Shown here one piece after another: positions 8,649 to 17,908 of a stretch of DNA of 50,000 nt. The notes beneath the pieces were generated by a model. That model was not told where the DNA came from. It ran no database searches and saw only the letters and a program-made list of their open reading frames with translations. A program made the position numbers and the translations under genes. Positions within the stretch are counted from its first letter, which is position 1. Each line of letters begins with the position of its first letter. Origin of the DNA: Nonomuraea antri. Its GTDB lineage: Bacteria > Actinomycetota > Actinomycetes > Streptosporangiales > Streptosporangiaceae. Where the stretch lies: the NCBI RefSeq assembly GCF_013283785.1, contig NZ_JABCPZ010000054.1, forward strand, positions 1-50,000. Direction: 5' to 3'.

Positions 8649-10097
8649 TCACCGGCGTGGCCGGCGGGCCAGGGCGGCCAGTACGACGCTCGCCACGGCC
8701 ACCGTGAACAGCACCGCGTACGCCCGCTGGAAGCCGTCCATGAGCTGGCCGACCGCCACCGGCGACAGCTCGGCCAGCGTCGCGGCGTACACCTGGGCCC
8801 GTAGTTCCGGGCCGACCGAGCTGGTCAGGACGCTGAGCGACAGGCCGACGCTGAGCACCACGCCGATGTTCATGATCATGACGCGGAACCCGTTCACCAC
8901 GCCCAGGCTGCCGCTCGGCAGCGCGCGCATGACCAGCGTGGTGTTGCCGGTGAGGAACGTGCCGCTGCCGCAACCGGCCACGAACAGCCCGATCCCGATG
9001 ATCCAGTACGGCGTGGCCGGGTCGGCGGTCAGCATCAGCGTGCCGAGCCCGAGCGAGGTCATCGCCGCCCCGCCGATCGACACCGCGTACGGCGACACCT
9101 TCCGCCCGAGCGCCCCGGCGATGGGTGAGGCCAGCCCGATGCCCAGCGGCACCGGCAGCACGCTCAGCCCGGCCTCGAACGCGTCCAGCCCCCTGGCCGC
9201 CTGGAAGTAGAGCGCGACCACCAGGATCAGCGCCGAGCGGGCCAGCGCGTTGCCGAACGAGGCCAGGTTCGCGCAGGTCAGCAGCCGTCCGCCGAACAGC
9301 GTCAGGTTCAGCACCGGGTTCGGCGCCCGCCGCTCGGCCAGCCAGATCAGCGGCAGCAGCACCAGGAAGGTGGCCGCGCCGGCCAGCACGATCGGGCTGG
9401 ACAGCCCGCCGGAGCCGGCCTCCGACAGCGCCAGGATCACCGCGGACAGCGCGGCGAACAGCAGCACGTTGCCCAGCGCGTCCACCGGTTCCTTCGGCCT
9501 GGTCGGCATCCTGCGCAAGGCCAGCGCGCCCCAGCCGAGCGCGATCACCCCGGCGGGCACGTTCACCCAGAAGATCCACTGCCAGCCCGCGGTCTCCGCG
9601 ATCAGGCCGCCGACCGTGGGACCGGCGAGCTGGGCCACCGACAAGGTCCCGATGTAGACGCCCATGCCCTGGCTGAGCCGTTCGGGCGGGAAGGCGTCGG
9701 TGATGAGCACGGTGCCGTTGGCCAGGATCATCGCCCCGCCGACCGCCTGCAGCACCCGCATCCCGATGAGGAACCAGACGTCGGGGGAGAGCCCGGCCAG
9801 CAACGAGGCGACGGTGAACAGCGCGAACCCGGTGAGATACACCCCGCGCCGGCCGAGCAGGTCGGCCACGCGGCCGAAGAACACCAGGCTCGCCGTGCTG
9901 ACCAGCAGATACGACAGCAGGATCCAGCCGGACTCCAGCGGGGACGCCGAGAAGTGCCGCACCACGGTGGGCAGCGCGACGTTCAGCGTGCTGCCGGCGA
10001 TGCCGATGAGGATGAGCCCCAGGCTGACGACCGAGCAGACGCGCCAGGCATAGCGGAGTCGGAGGCGGCTGTCTTCTTCGGGGGTGACCGCGACCAT
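8649..10097 (-). CDS. DHA2-family MFS exporter, second copy
   Basis: A multidrug-type MFS transporter of about 482 residues. Diagnostic segments are GIAGSTLNVALPTVVRHFSA (motif D1), FFGRVADLLGRRGVYLTGFA (motif A), TLSVAQLAGPTVGGLIAETA with GWQWIFWVNVPAGV (motif C and following helix), and about 14 hydrophobic helices. ATG 10097 is used; an in-frame GTG at 10106 is possible. Neither has a good ribosome site (GGGAG is only 2 nt from the ATG); a CATAGT -10 just upstream would give a leaderless start at the ATG. A 17-bp palindrome lies directly upstream. It is transcribed in the same direction as crp, 55 bp after it. Substrate unknown. Confidence 0.87.
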   Translation of the reverse strand: MVAVTPEEDSRLRLRYAWRVCSVVSLGLILIGIAGSTLNVALPTVVRHFSASPLESGWILLSYLLVSTASLVFFGRVADLLGRRGVYLTGFALFTVASLLAGLSPDVWFLIGMRVLQAVGGAMILANGTVLITDAFPPERLSQGMGVYIGTLSVAQLAGPTVGGLIAETAGWQWIFWVNVPAGVIALGWGALALRRMPTRPKEPVDALGNVLLFAALSAVILALSEAGSGGLSSPIVLAGAATFLVLLPLIWLAERRAPNPVLNLTLFGGRLLTCANLASFGNALARSALILVVALYFQAARGLDAFEAGLSVLPVPLGIGLASPIAGALGRKVSPYAVSIGGAAMTSLGLGTLMLTADPATPYWIIGIGLFVAGCGSGTFLTGNTTLVMRALPSGSLGVVNGFRVMIMNIGVVLSVGLSLSVLTSSVGPELRAQVYAATLAELSPVAVGQLMDGFQRAYAVLFTVAVASVVLAALARRPRR

Positions 10098-10109
10098 GAC
10101 TCCCACTAT

Positions 10110-10126
10110 GACGTACGACGTACGTC
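10110..10126. promoter_or_regulatory. 17-bp palindromic operator before the second MFS gene
   Basis: GACGTAC-GAC-GTACGTC is a perfect inverted repeat with a 3-nt centre, 12 nt upstream of the ATG. On the minus strand it includes TACGTCGTA, a 9-mer also present in the TetR operator array at 6609-6636, so the same or a related TetR repressor may act here. Confidence 0.65.
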
Positions 10127-10152
10127 CGCTTTGTCCCAGGGGGTGCCGCCCG

Positions 10153-10815
10153 TCACCTGGCGCGCTTGCGCAGGCCCTCCAGGTCGTGGATCACCACGCG
10201 CCGCCGGCCGGTCTCGATCAGCCCGCGGTCGCGCAGCGTGCGCAGCGCCTTGCTGACCGCCTCGCGGGAGGCGCCGGTCCAGCCGGCCAGCTCGTCCTGC
10301 GACAGCGGCAGCGCCACGCGCACGCCGCTGTTGGTCTGCTCGCCGTAGCGGTCGGCCAGTTCGAGCAGCCGCGTGGCCACCCGTCCCGTCGTGTCGAAGG
10401 CGCCGTACTCGATCCGCTTCCTGTCCGAGTCGCGCAGCTTGCCGGTGATGAGCTGCATGAGCAGGACGGCCACCCGCCCGTGCGTGGCCAGGAACGCCGG
10501 GAAGTCGCGCACCACGATGCCCGCGATCGGTTCGAGCGCGGTCACCGTGGCCGAGCGCGGTGACCCGTCGACGGCCGACATCTCACCGATCAGCGCGCCG
10601 GGACCGCGCACGGCCAGCACGACCTCGGTGCCGCTGGTGGTGTGCGACGACACCTTCACCCGGCCCTCGGTCAGCAGGAGCACCCAGTCCGAGGTGTCGC
10701 CCTCGGTCATGACGGTGGTCCCGCGCTCCCAGCGTCGCGGCCGTCCGGCCGCGCGCAGCGCGTCGATCTCTTCGGGGGTGAGCAGGGTGAGGAACTCGCC
10801 TGGCTCTGCGTCCAT
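10153..10815 (-). CDS. Crp/Fnr family transcriptional regulator
   Basis: A 220-residue regulator. The cyclic-nucleotide-binding beta-roll spans about residues 8-125 (RRWERGTTVMTEGDTSDWVL; GPGALIGEMSAVDGSPRSAT, the phosphate-binding-cassette position with GE and RSAT). A linker helix and a winged HTH (LPLSQDELAGWTGASREAVS then KALRTLRDRGLIETGRRRVV) follow. The GE..R.A pattern is close to that of cAMP-binding proteins. It sits 33 bp behind a class III adenylate cyclase on the same strand, so sensing of cAMP made by its neighbour is likely but not proven. No Fe-S cysteines are seen, so it is not an Fnr oxygen sensor. Confidence 0.9.
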   Translation of the reverse strand: MDAEPGEFLTLLTPEEIDALRAAGRPRRWERGTTVMTEGDTSDWVLLLTEGRVKVSSHTTSGTEVVLAVRGPGALIGEMSAVDGSPRSATVTALEPIAGIVVRDFPAFLATHGRVAVLLMQLITGKLRDSDRKRIEYGAFDTTGRVATRLLELADRYGEQTNSGVRVALPLSQDELAGWTGASREAVSKALRTLRDRGLIETGRRRVVIHDLEGLRKRAR

Positions 10816-10848
10816 GCCGCCGATTATGGCCGCATGAGTTAGGTCCTT

Positions 10849-12867
10849 CTATTGCATTCCAGTCAATACGTAAGCGGCGACCTGCTCTTCCTTGCCCTTG
10901 AGGTTGAGCCTGCCCAGCGGGTTCACCGTGACGCCGCGGCCGAGCTGCTTGAGCGTCGTCTCGCCGATCACCACCGTGCCCGGCTCGGCCAGCGCCTGGA
11001 GCCTGGCCGCCACGTTCACGCAGTCGCCCATGGCGTTGAAGCCGCGCAGCTCCGGGCTGCCGATGTTGCCGACGAGCGCGGGCCCGGTGTTCACGCCGAC
11101 CCGGAACGTGGGCCACTGGACGTCGTCCACCCGCTTCCAGGCCATCTCCTCGGCCACCTCCGCCGCCGCCAGCTGCATGGCCAGCGCGGCCTGACAGGCG
11201 GCCCTGGCGTGGTCGTGCTGCGTGGCCGGGGCGTTGAACAGGGCCAGCAGCGCGTCGCCGACGAACTGCACGATCGTCCCGCCGTTGTTCAGAATGCAGG
11301 GGACGGCCGCCGTGTGATACCGGTTCAGCATCTCGACGATCTCACCCGGCGTGACCTGCTCGGAGAACGTGGTGAAGCCCTTGAGGTCGGCGAACAGCGC
11401 GGTCAGCTCCTTGAGCTGGCCGCCCAGCTCGGCCTGCGCCGGATCGGCCAGCAGGCGGTTGGCCACGTCGGGGGACATGTACTGGCGGAAGAGCGTGTCG
11501 AGCTCCTGGTAGAGGCGGGCGTTCTCCAGGCAGATCGACAGCTGGCCGGCCAGGGTGGCGGCCAGCGCCTCGTCCTGGTGGCTGCGGCCGACCGGCACCT
11601 CCAGCACGCCGGCGAGGTGGCCCTTGACGGTGAGCGGGAAGGCGAGCAGGTGGTCACGCCTGATCGGGGTGTTCCCGGTGAACCGGTACTCGCGTGAGCC
11701 GATCTGCGTCCTGCCCTCCGACACCAGGCCGATCCTGACGTCGCCGTACGCCTGGCGCACCCGGTCGAGCGCGCTGGACAGGAGCTGGTTCTCCGGCAGC
11801 CCGACCCGGGTCTGCGCGCTGACGTCCACCAGCGCGGACAGCCGTTCCGACAGCTCGCGCTCCCTGGCCAGCGCCTGCCCGGCCCGGTCGAGCACCGCCG
11901 CCTGGCCCTCGTTGAGCTGGAACTTGCCCGACAGGCGGGTGGCCGCCTGCGGCTCGCCGTTGCGTACGTGGTCGACCAGCTCCTCCAGGGCCTGGTCGTA
12001 CTCCTGCCTGATGCGCGCAACCGTGGTCGACAACGTCACCGAGTCGAACAGCCCCGCGCTCGACCCCTCACGCCTGAACTGCAGGTACGCGCTGTAGGCC
12101 ACGAACACGAACGCCAGCGTCAGCAGGACGTGCCACTCCCACCAGCTCAGATGCCAGTTCAGCTGCGACATGCCGGCGATCATGGCCTCGGCCAGCAGGG
12201 CGTAGGCGGTGATCAGGCTGATGAGCATGGCCGACGGCCGCCGCCGGTGCAGCAGGAACATCATCACGCTGGCCGCCCCGTACAGCAGCAGGCCCGGGAT
12301 CGAGGCGTAGGCCAGCCAGTTCACCGGCGACGCCAGCGGCGGCAGGCTCAGCGCGGTCAGCCCCGGAACCAGCGACGCGACACCCCACGCCAGCATGACC
12401 CCGACCAGCGCGGCCCGGACGAAATGCTGGTACTCCAGCACGGCCGCGGCGGCCCGCGCCCCCAGCGGCAGTGCCGAGGCGAACGCGAATGCGGCCGCGA
12501 TCGTCAGCCCGGCCTGCTGGCCGAGGTCGAACCCCAGCGACCCGGTGGGCAGGAAGATGCGCGGCGTGGCCAGCCCGTGCAGCAGGAAGAACCCGGCGCT
12601 GCTCAGGAACACCATGGACACCAGGAACAGCCGGGCGTCCTGCCGCCGCCGCGACGCCTCGCTGATGAGCGTGCCGAGCACCACGTTGATGCCGGCCACG
12701 ACGAGGATCATCCAGAAGTGACTGGCGTTGTGCTGCCAGACGACGTTCAGCTCCACCTGGGCGAGCAGCAGCCACAGCCCGAGCATGGGCACGGAGAGAT
12801 GGATGGCCCAGACCACGGCCCGCACTGGCTGCCTGGCCGGAGGAAGGTAAGGGCTGGGGGACGGCAC
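10849..12867 (-). CDS. membrane-bound class III adenylate cyclase with GAF domain
   Basis: A 672-residue protein in three parts: about seven TM helices in the first 260 residues, a coiled-coil/GAF-like sensor region (about 270-460) and a C-terminal class III cyclase domain. Catalytic features are all present. Metal Asp are D494 (ALFADLKGFTTFSE) and D538 (VGDALLALF). GVNTGPALVGNIG follows, then FNAMGDCVNVAARL with the transition-state Asn (N618) and Arg (R622). Asp in the MGD position favours ATP over GTP. It probably makes cAMP in response to a membrane or cytosolic signal. GTG start, no clear Shine-Dalgarno. The stop lies 33 bp before the crp gene, so the pair probably forms a synthesis-sensing unit. 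Confidence 0.88.
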   Translation of the reverse strand: MPSPSPYLPPARQPVRAVVWAIHLSVPMLGLWLLLAQVELNVVWQHNASHFWMILVVAGINVVLGTLISEASRRRQDARLFLVSMVFLSSAGFFLLHGLATPRIFLPTGSLGFDLGQQAGLTIAAAFAFASALPLGARAAAAVLEYQHFVRAALVGVMLAWGVASLVPGLTALSLPPLASPVNWLAYASIPGLLLYGAASVMMFLLHRRRPSAMLISLITAYALLAEAMIAGMSQLNWHLSWWEWHVLLTLAFVFVAYSAYLQFRREGSSAGLFDSVTLSTTVARIRQEYDQALEELVDHVRNGEPQAATRLSGKFQLNEGQAAVLDRAGQALARERELSERLSALVDVSAQTRVGLPENQLLSSALDRVRQAYGDVRIGLVSEGRTQIGSREYRFTGNTPIRRDHLLAFPLTVKGHLAGVLEVPVGRSHQDEALAATLAGQLSICLENARLYQELDTLFRQYMSPDVANRLLADPAQAELGGQLKELTALFADLKGFTTFSEQVTPGEIVEMLNRYHTAAVPCILNNGGTIVQFVGDALLALFNAPATQHDHARAACQAALAMQLAAAEVAEEMAWKRVDDVQWPTFRVGVNTGPALVGNIGSPELRGFNAMGDCVNVAARLQALAEPGTVVIGETTLKQLGRGVTVNPLGRLNLKGKEEQVAAYVLTGMQ

Positions 12868-12963
12868 AGACCCGATTATGCACGCGAGATCGGCCCCGCC
12901 AATGCGTCGTTTTACCTACATGGGCGGGCGAAGCCCTCAATACGATCATCAACCCTGAGCTTC

Positions 12964-12995
12964 GTGACGATCGCGTTATGCGACTCCTGTCATCC
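12964..12995 (+). promoter_or_regulatory. conserved upstream element of collagen-like gene 1
   Basis: 32-bp element beginning GTGAC, with a central CGTTA and ending CCTGTCATCC. It matches the copy at 13879-13910 at 22 of 32 positions and lies exactly 100 bp before the start codon in both genes, so the promoter region was duplicated with the gene. Confidence 0.5.
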
Positions 12996-13063
12996 GGCCG
13001 GGTGACTCGCACGTGAACCTCATATTCATCCCCCGCAACACGTGTTCCTCTGGAAGGAAAGCC

Positions 13064-13762
13064 GTGGCCATGAAGGTCCGCGGTGGGCGTACGCTCACCC
13101 TCGCCACAGTTGGAGCGCTGGCCGCCTCGCTCCTCGCCATCGGTGGCGTCGCCACCGCCTCGTCGGCCTCGAACGAGGTGCATGCCTGCGTGCACAAGAA
13201 GACCAGGTACACCCGCATCGTCAACCCCGGTACGAAGTGCCGCAAGACGGAGGAGCGGATCGTCATCGGCGGGTCGACCGGCGTGACGGCCGGCGTCCAG
13301 GGCCCGAAGGGCGACACCGGCCCGCAGGGCAAGCAGGGGCCCCAGGGCGTTCAGGGTCCGAAGGGCGACACGGGCGCCACGGGCCCGCAGGGTCCGCAGG
13401 GCAAGCAGGGCGTGGCCGGCCCTCAGGGTTTGAAGGGCGAGAAGGGCGATCCGGGCAAGAACGGCATCGACGGCAAGGACGGCGTCGACGGCAAGAACGG
13501 CCAGGACGGCAAGGACGGCAAGGACGGCCAGGCCAACGTCAAGGTCTACAACAAGCACCTCACGCTGGGCGGCGAGGGCAAGCACGTCCTCGCGTGCGAC
13601 GGCACCGACCTGGCCACCGGAGGCGGTTACGCGCTCACCAAGATCAGCGCTCGGGTGACGATGAGCGCGCCGCAGTCGACCACCGAGTGGACCGTCTCGG
13701 TGGACAGCATCGGCAACAGCTCGGCCGGCAGCATGTACGTGGTCTGCCTGAACAAGGGCTGA
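13064..13762 (+). CDS. secreted collagen-like protein 1
   Basis: A 232-residue secreted protein. A signal peptide (RTLTLATVGALAASLLAIGG, cleavage near VATASSA) precedes a conserved Cys-containing head (NEVHACVHKKTRYTRIVNPG then TKCRKTEERIVIGG), about 27 collagen Gly-X-Y triplets (QGPKGDTGPQGKQGPQG and so on, ending in GKDG repeats), and a globular tail with two Cys (VLACDGTDLATGGGYAL; SMYVVCLNKG). The triplets should form a triple-helical stalk with a C-terminal trimerising domain. Start is GTG 13064 with GGAAGGA 5 nt upstream. It is paralogous to the next gene. Outside-the-cell structural or surface role is inferred; no substrate is evident. Confidence 0.85.
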   Translation: MAMKVRGGRTLTLATVGALAASLLAIGGVATASSASNEVHACVHKKTRYTRIVNPGTKCRKTEERIVIGGSTGVTAGVQGPKGDTGPQGKQGPQGVQGPKGDTGATGPQGPQGKQGVAGPQGLKGEKGDPGKNGIDGKDGVDGKNGQDGKDGKDGQANVKVYNKHLTLGGEGKHVLACDGTDLATGGGYALTKISARVTMSAPQSTTEWTVSVDSIGNSSAGSMYVVCLNKG

Positions 13763-13774
13763 TCCAACCGAACG

Positions 13775-13804
13775 AAGGGCCGATACGAAGGCGTATCGGC
13801 CCTT
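13775..13804 (+). terminator. hairpin terminator after collagen-like gene 1
   Basis: Perfect 13-bp stem 13775-13787 (AAGGGCCGATACG) with 13792-13804, loop AAGG, 13 bp after the stop codon. Confidence 0.85.
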
Positions 13805-13878
13805 TCGTGTGCTCGCGGTGGGTTTGACACACCTGTGTGGACAACAATCCGTCAACCAGGTCAGTAACGGAATGCGTC

Positions 13879-13910
13879 GTGACAAATACGTTACGTAGTT
13901 CCTGTCACCC
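13879..13910 (+). promoter_or_regulatory. conserved upstream element of collagen-like gene 2
   Basis: Copy of the element at 12964-12995 (GTGAC at its start, CGTTA in the middle, CCTGTCACCC at its end), again exactly 100 bp before the GTG start. A GGAAC follows at 13914-13918, so an ECF-type -35 is possible but unproven. Confidence 0.5.
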
Positions 13911-13978
13911 TTTGGAACGGTTCAAACGTGAATCACATGAACAACCTCAGCAACACCCGTTCCTTTGGAAGGAAAACC

Positions 13979-14917
13979 GTGGCCATGAAGGTTCGCGGGG
14001 GGCGCACGCTCACCCTCGCCACAGTCGGAGCGCTGGCCGCCTCGCTCCTCGCCATCGGTGGCGTCGCCACCGCCTCGTCGGCCTCGAACGAGGTGCACGC
14101 GTGTGTGCACAAGAAGACCCGCTACGCCCGCATCGTCAACCCGACGACTCCGTGCCGTAAGACGGAGGAGCGGGTCGTCATCGGCGGCGGCACGAGCACG
14201 GGCGTGACGGCCGGGGTGCAGGGTCCCAAGGGCGACACCGGGCCGCAGGGCAAGCAGGGTCCGCAGGGCGTCCAGGGTCCGAAGGGCGACACCGGCGCGA
14301 CCGGCCCCAGGGGCGCCACGGGTCCCCAGGGGCTCAAGGGCGAGACCGGCCCGCAGGGACCGCAGGGTCTGAAGGGTGAGGAAGGCAAGCAGGGCCTGCC
14401 CGGCAAGGACGGCACGCCGGGCAAGGATGGCACGCCGGGCAAGGACGGCACGCCGGGCGCCAAGGGTGACAAGGGCGACCGCGGCCTCCAGGGAATCAAG
14501 GGCGACGACGGCGATCGCGGCCCGCGGGGTTTCCGGGGTGAGAAGGGCGACGACGGCGATCGCGGCGAGCGCGGCGAGCGCGGCCTGCAGGGTCCTGCCG
14601 GTCCCCAGGGCCCGAAGGGTGACCCGGGCACGGGCGGCGGCTTCACGATCTACTCCAATTTCGCGTCCCTGAGTGGGCTCGGCTCGGTCAAGGCCTCCTG
14701 CAAGAGCGGCGACTTCGCGACCGGTGGCGGCTTCACCTTCGGCACGCTCAAGAACGCGGTCGTGATGAGCAGCGTGCTCTCCGGCGTCGACGGCTGGACC
14801 GTCACCGTGGCCAAGGACGACAACGGCAAGGGCAACGATGACGAGGACAGGCATGGTGGCGACAACGGCACCAGCGTCAGCGGCTCCGTGTACGTGGTCT
14901 GCGTGAAGAAGGCCTGA
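13979..14917 (+). CDS. secreted collagen-like protein 2
   Basis: A 312-residue paralogue of the preceding gene. The signal peptide and Cys head are almost identical (NEVHACVHKKTRYARIVNPT); the collagen stalk is much longer (about 46 Gly-X-Y triplets, including three GKDGTP units and runs of GDDGDRG/GERGERG). The globular tail shares the pattern C-K-S-G-D-F-A-T-G-G-G and ends SVYVVCVKKA, with an extra acidic insert (NGKGNDDEDRHGGDNG). GTG start with GGAAGGA upstream, as in gene 1. Stalk length and tail charge differ while head and upstream DNA are conserved, suggesting tandem duplication followed by stalk expansion. It converges on purL with a shared terminator between them. Confidence 0.85.
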   Translation: MAMKVRGGRTLTLATVGALAASLLAIGGVATASSASNEVHACVHKKTRYARIVNPTTPCRKTEERVVIGGGTSTGVTAGVQGPKGDTGPQGKQGPQGVQGPKGDTGATGPRGATGPQGLKGETGPQGPQGLKGEEGKQGLPGKDGTPGKDGTPGKDGTPGAKGDKGDRGLQGIKGDDGDRGPRGFRGEKGDDGDRGERGERGLQGPAGPQGPKGDPGTGGGFTIYSNFASLSGLGSVKASCKSGDFATGGGFTFGTLKNAVVMSSVLSGVDGWTVTVAKDDNGKGNDDEDRHGGDNGTSVSGSVYVVCVKKA

Positions 14918-14924
14918 TTCACGA

Positions 14925-14960
14925 AAGAGGGCCGGTACGGATCCCCGTACCGGCCCTCTT
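14925..14960. terminator. bidirectional terminator between collagen-like gene 2 and purL
   Basis: Stem GAGGGCCGGTACGG (14927-14940) with its complement at 14945-14958, loop ATCC, extendable by two A-T pairs on each side; serves both convergent genes. Confidence 0.88.
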
Positions 14961-14975
14961 CGTGTTTCGTGTGCG

Positions 14976-17228
14976 TCAGCCGAACAGCGCCGGCAGTGCC
15001 GCAGAATGCGTTTCGCGCAGGTCCTCGACCGGCACCTCCAGCACCCCCTCGACCACCAGCGAAGCCCCGCCCGTCGAGCCGAGCCCGTAGCACGGCACCT
15101 CGTGGCGGCCGCACAGCGCGGCGAACTCGTCGAAGTGCTCGGGACGCACCGTGACCAGGGCCCGCGCCGCCGACTCGCTGAACAGGTCGGTGAACGCGTC
15201 GTCGCCGCACAGCGAGACCGTGGCCCCGACGCCGCGCGCCAGGCAGGACTCGGCCAGCGCGATCGCCAGGCCGCCGTCCGACAGGTCGTGCGAGCCTTCG
15301 AGCAGCCCCCGGGCCGCGGCCTCGACCAGCACCTTGGCCAGCGCCTGCTCGGCCGGCAGGTCCGCCTGCGGCGGCAGGCCGCCGAGGTGGTGGTGCGCGA
15401 CGTGCGCCCACTCAGAGCCGCCGAACTCCGCGCGCGTGTCGCCGAGCAGCGCGATGCGCAGCCCCTCCGCCACGAACCCGGACGGCACCCGCTTGGCCAC
15501 GTCCTCGATGACGCCGAGCACGCCGACCACCGGCGTCGGGTGGATGGCGGTGGCGCCCGTCTGGTTGTAGAAGGAGACGTTTCCGCCGGTCACCGGCACG
15601 CCCAGGGTCTTGCAGGCGTCCGCGAGCCCGCGCACGGCCTCGGCGAACTGCCACATCACCTCGGGGTCCTCGGGCGAGCCGAAGTTGAGGCAGTTGGTGA
15701 CGGCCAGCGGCTCGGCGCCGGTCACGGCCACGTTCCGGTACGCCTCGGCCAGCGCGAGCTGCGCCCCCGCGTACGGGTCGAGCTTGGCGTAACGGCCGTT
15801 GCCGTCGGTGGACAGCGCGATGCCCCGGGTCGTCGGCTCGGCGCCCTCGATGGCCTCCGAAATGCGCAGCATGCCCGCGTCGGCCGGCTGGGCCAGCACG
15901 GTGTTGGAGCGGACGTACCGGTCGTACTGGGACGTCACCCACTCCTTGGAGGCCAGGTTCGGCGAGCCGAGGAGCTGCAGCAGCGTGGCCCGCAGGTCGT
16001 CCGGGCGCGCCAGCGAGTCGGGGGTGTCGGCGTTGAGCGCGGCCTGGCCGGCCGGCTCGTGGAACGGACGCTCGTACACGGGGCCCTCGTCGGCGGCGGT
16101 GCCCGGCGGGATGTCCACGATGATCTCGCCGTCCCAGGTCATCACCAGGCGGCCGGTGTCGGTGACCTCGCCGATGACGGTGGCGGGGACGTCCCACTTC
16201 TCGCAGATCGCCATGAACGCCGCGATGTCGGACGGCCGGACCACGGCCATCATCCGCTCCTGCGACTCGCTCATGAGGATCTCCTCAGGCCGGAGCGAGG
16301 GGTCGCGCAGCGGGACCAGGTTGAGGTCGACGTCCATGCCGCCGGTGCCCTTGGCCGCCAGCTCGGTGGTGGCGCAGGAGACGCCGGCCGCGCCGAGGTC
16401 CTGGATGCCGACGACCACGTCGGCCGCGTACAGCTCCAGGCAGCACTCGATGAGCAGCTTCTCCATGAACGGGTCGCCCACCTGCACGGCCGGCCGCTTG
16501 GCCTGCGACTCGTCCTCGAACGTGGCCGAGGCCAGCACGCTCGCGCCGCCGATGCCGTCGGGGCCGGTGGACGCGCCGAACAGCACCACCTTGTTGCCCG
16601 GCCCTGGCGCGGTGGCCAGCTTGATCTGGTCCTTGCGCAGCAGGCCGACGCAGAGCGCGTTCACCAGCGGGTTGCCGATGTAGCACGGGTCGAAGACGAC
16701 CTCGCCGCCGATGTTCGGCAGGCCCAGGCAGTTGCCGTAGTGGCTGATGCCCTCGACCACGCCGGGCAGCACCCGCCGCGTGTCGACGGCGTCGGCGCCG
16801 CCGAAGCGCAGCGCGTCCATGACCGCGATCGGACGCGCGCCCATCGACATGATGTCGCGGACGATCCCGCCGACACCCGTGGCCGCGCCCTGGTGCGGCT
16901 CGACGTAGGAGGGGTGGTTATGCGACTCGATCTTGAACGTGGCCGCCCAGCCGTCGCCGATGTCCACGACGCCCGCGTTCTCGCCCATGCCGACCAGCAG
17001 CGCCTCGGACTTGGGAGCCTTGGTGGCGAACTGCCGCAGATGCACCTTCGACGACTTGTACGAGCAGTGCTCGGACCACATCACGCTGTAGATCGCCAGC
17101 TCCGAGCCGGTCGGACGGCGACCCAGGATCTCCTTGACCCGGTCGTACTCGTCCTGCTTCATGCCCAGCTCGGCGAAGGGCATCGGCTCGTCGGGCGTCT
17201 CTGCGGCCCGCTTCACGCTGTCGGTCAC
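14976..17228 (-). CDS. purL: phosphoribosylformylglycinamidine synthase subunit PurL
   Basis: A 750-residue small-type PurL, the catalytic ATP-dependent subunit that converts FGAR to FGAM in purine synthesis with PurQ and PurS. The usual motifs are intact: [20 protein letters not shown] with the catalytic His, [60 protein letters not shown], and in the second half [12 protein letters not shown] and [17 protein letters not shown]. Normal length. The GTG start overlaps the purQ stop by 4 bp, so the two subunits are coupled. The third subunit, purS, is 4.6 kb upstream beyond an islet. Confidence 0.97.
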   Translation of the reverse strand: MTDSVKRAAETPDEPMPFAELGMKQDEYDRVKEILGRRPTGSELAIYSVMWSEHCSYKSSKVHLRQFATKAPKSEALLVGMGENAGVVDIGDGWAATFKIESHNHPSYVEPHQGAATGVGGIVRDIMSMGARPIAVMDALRFGGADAVDTRRVLPGVVEGISHYGNCLGLPNIGGEVVFDPCYIGNPLVNALCVGLLRKDQIKLATAPGPGNKVVLFGASTGPDGIGGASVLASATFEDESQAKRPAVQVGDPFMEKLLIECCLELYAADVVVGIQDLGAAGVSCATTELAAKGTGGMDVDLNLVPLRDPSLRPEEILMSESQERMMAVVRPSDIAAFMAICEKWDVPATVIGEVTDTGRLVMTWDGEIIVDIPPGTAADEGPVYERPFHEPAGQAALNADTPDSLARPDDLRATLLQLLGSPNLASKEWVTSQYDRYVRSNTVLAQPADAGMLRISEAIEGAEPTTRGIALSTDGNGRYAKLDPYAGAQLALAEAYRNVAVTGAEPLAVTNCLNFGSPEDPEVMWQFAEAVRGLADACKTLGVPVTGGNVSFYNQTGATAIHPTPVVGVLGVIEDVAKRVPSGFVAEGLRIALLGDTRAEFGGSEWAHVAHHHLGGLPPQADLPAEQALAKVLVEAAARGLLEGSHDLSDGGLAIALAESCLARGVGATVSLCGDDAFTDLFSESAARALVTVRPEHFDEFAALCGRHEVPCYGLGSTGGASLVVEGVLEVPVEDLRETHSAALPALFG

Positions 17229-17908
17229 GCGTTCACCAGCTTCTTGAGAATGGACGTGAAGAACCCGAGGCCATCGGTGCTCGGCGCGCCGACCAGCTCC
17301 TCGACCGCGTGCTCGGGGTGCGGCATGAGGCCCACCACATTGCCCGCCTCGTTACGGATGCCCGCGATGTCGTTCAGCGACCCGTTCGGGTTGCCGCCGA
17401 CGTACCGCACGACCACCCGTCCGGTGGCCTCCAGCTCGGCCAGCGTCTCGTCGGACGCCACGTACCGGCCCTCGCCGTGCTTGATCGGCAGGACGATCTC
17501 CTGGCCCTGATCGAACGAGTTCGTCCAGGCGGTGTCGTTCTGCTCGATCCTGACCCGCTGGTCACGACAGACGTAGTGCAGCGAACCATTGCGCGTCAGC
17601 GCCCCGGGCAGCAGGTGCGCCTCGCACAGGATCTGGAACCCGTTACACGTGCCGAGCACGGGCAGCCCCGCCCTGGCCGCCGGAATGAGCTCCTCCATCA
17701 ACGGCGCGAACCGCGAGATGGCCCCGCACCGCAGATAGTCGCCGTACGAGAACCCGCCGGGCAGGAAAACCGCGTCGACCCCCTTGAGGTCGTGATCGGC
17801 GTGCCACAGCGGAACCGCCTCCGCGCCCACGAGGCGTACGGCTCTGGCGGCGTCCTGGTCGTCGAGTGTGCCGGGAAACGTGACTACGCCCACACGGGCA
17901 GCGCTCAT
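17225..17908 (-). CDS. purQ: phosphoribosylformylglycinamidine synthase glutaminase PurQ
   Basis: A 227-residue class I glutaminase that supplies ammonia to PurL. Motifs: [20 protein letters not shown] at the N-terminus, [20 protein letters not shown] (oxyanion loop), the nucleophile Cys in [20 protein letters not shown], and the His/Glu of the triad in [12 protein letters not shown] near the C-terminus. Length is typical. It is first of a purQ-purL pair. The 596 bp upstream hold no convincing gene but do hold repeats, so its promoter must lie in or near them. Confidence 0.97.
   Translation of the reverse strand: MSAARVGVVTFPGTLDDQDAARAVRLVGAEAVPLWHADHDLKGVDAVFLPGGFSYGDYLRCGAISRFAPLMEELIPAARAGLPVLGTCNGFQILCEAHLLPGALTRNGSLHYVCRDQRVRIEQNDTAWTNSFDQGQEIVLPIKHGEGRYVASDETLAELEATGRVVVRYVGGNPNGSLNDIAGIRNEAGNVVGLMPHPEHAVEELVGAPSTDGLGFFTSILKKLVNA

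Noticed and set aside
3335..10097. Possible antibiotic biosynthesis cluster because of three exporters
   Set aside because: No biosynthetic enzymes (PKS, NRPS, terpene, RiPP) occur here; the pumps are individually regulated.
14230..14640. Tandem or CRISPR-like repeats
   Set aside because: The periodicity is codon-level Gly-X-Y coding repetition of the collagen stalk, with no constant repeat and unique spacers.
15006..17510. 834-codon plus-strand frame opposite purL
   Set aside because: Antisense shadow typical of GC-rich DNA; purL is complete on the minus strand.
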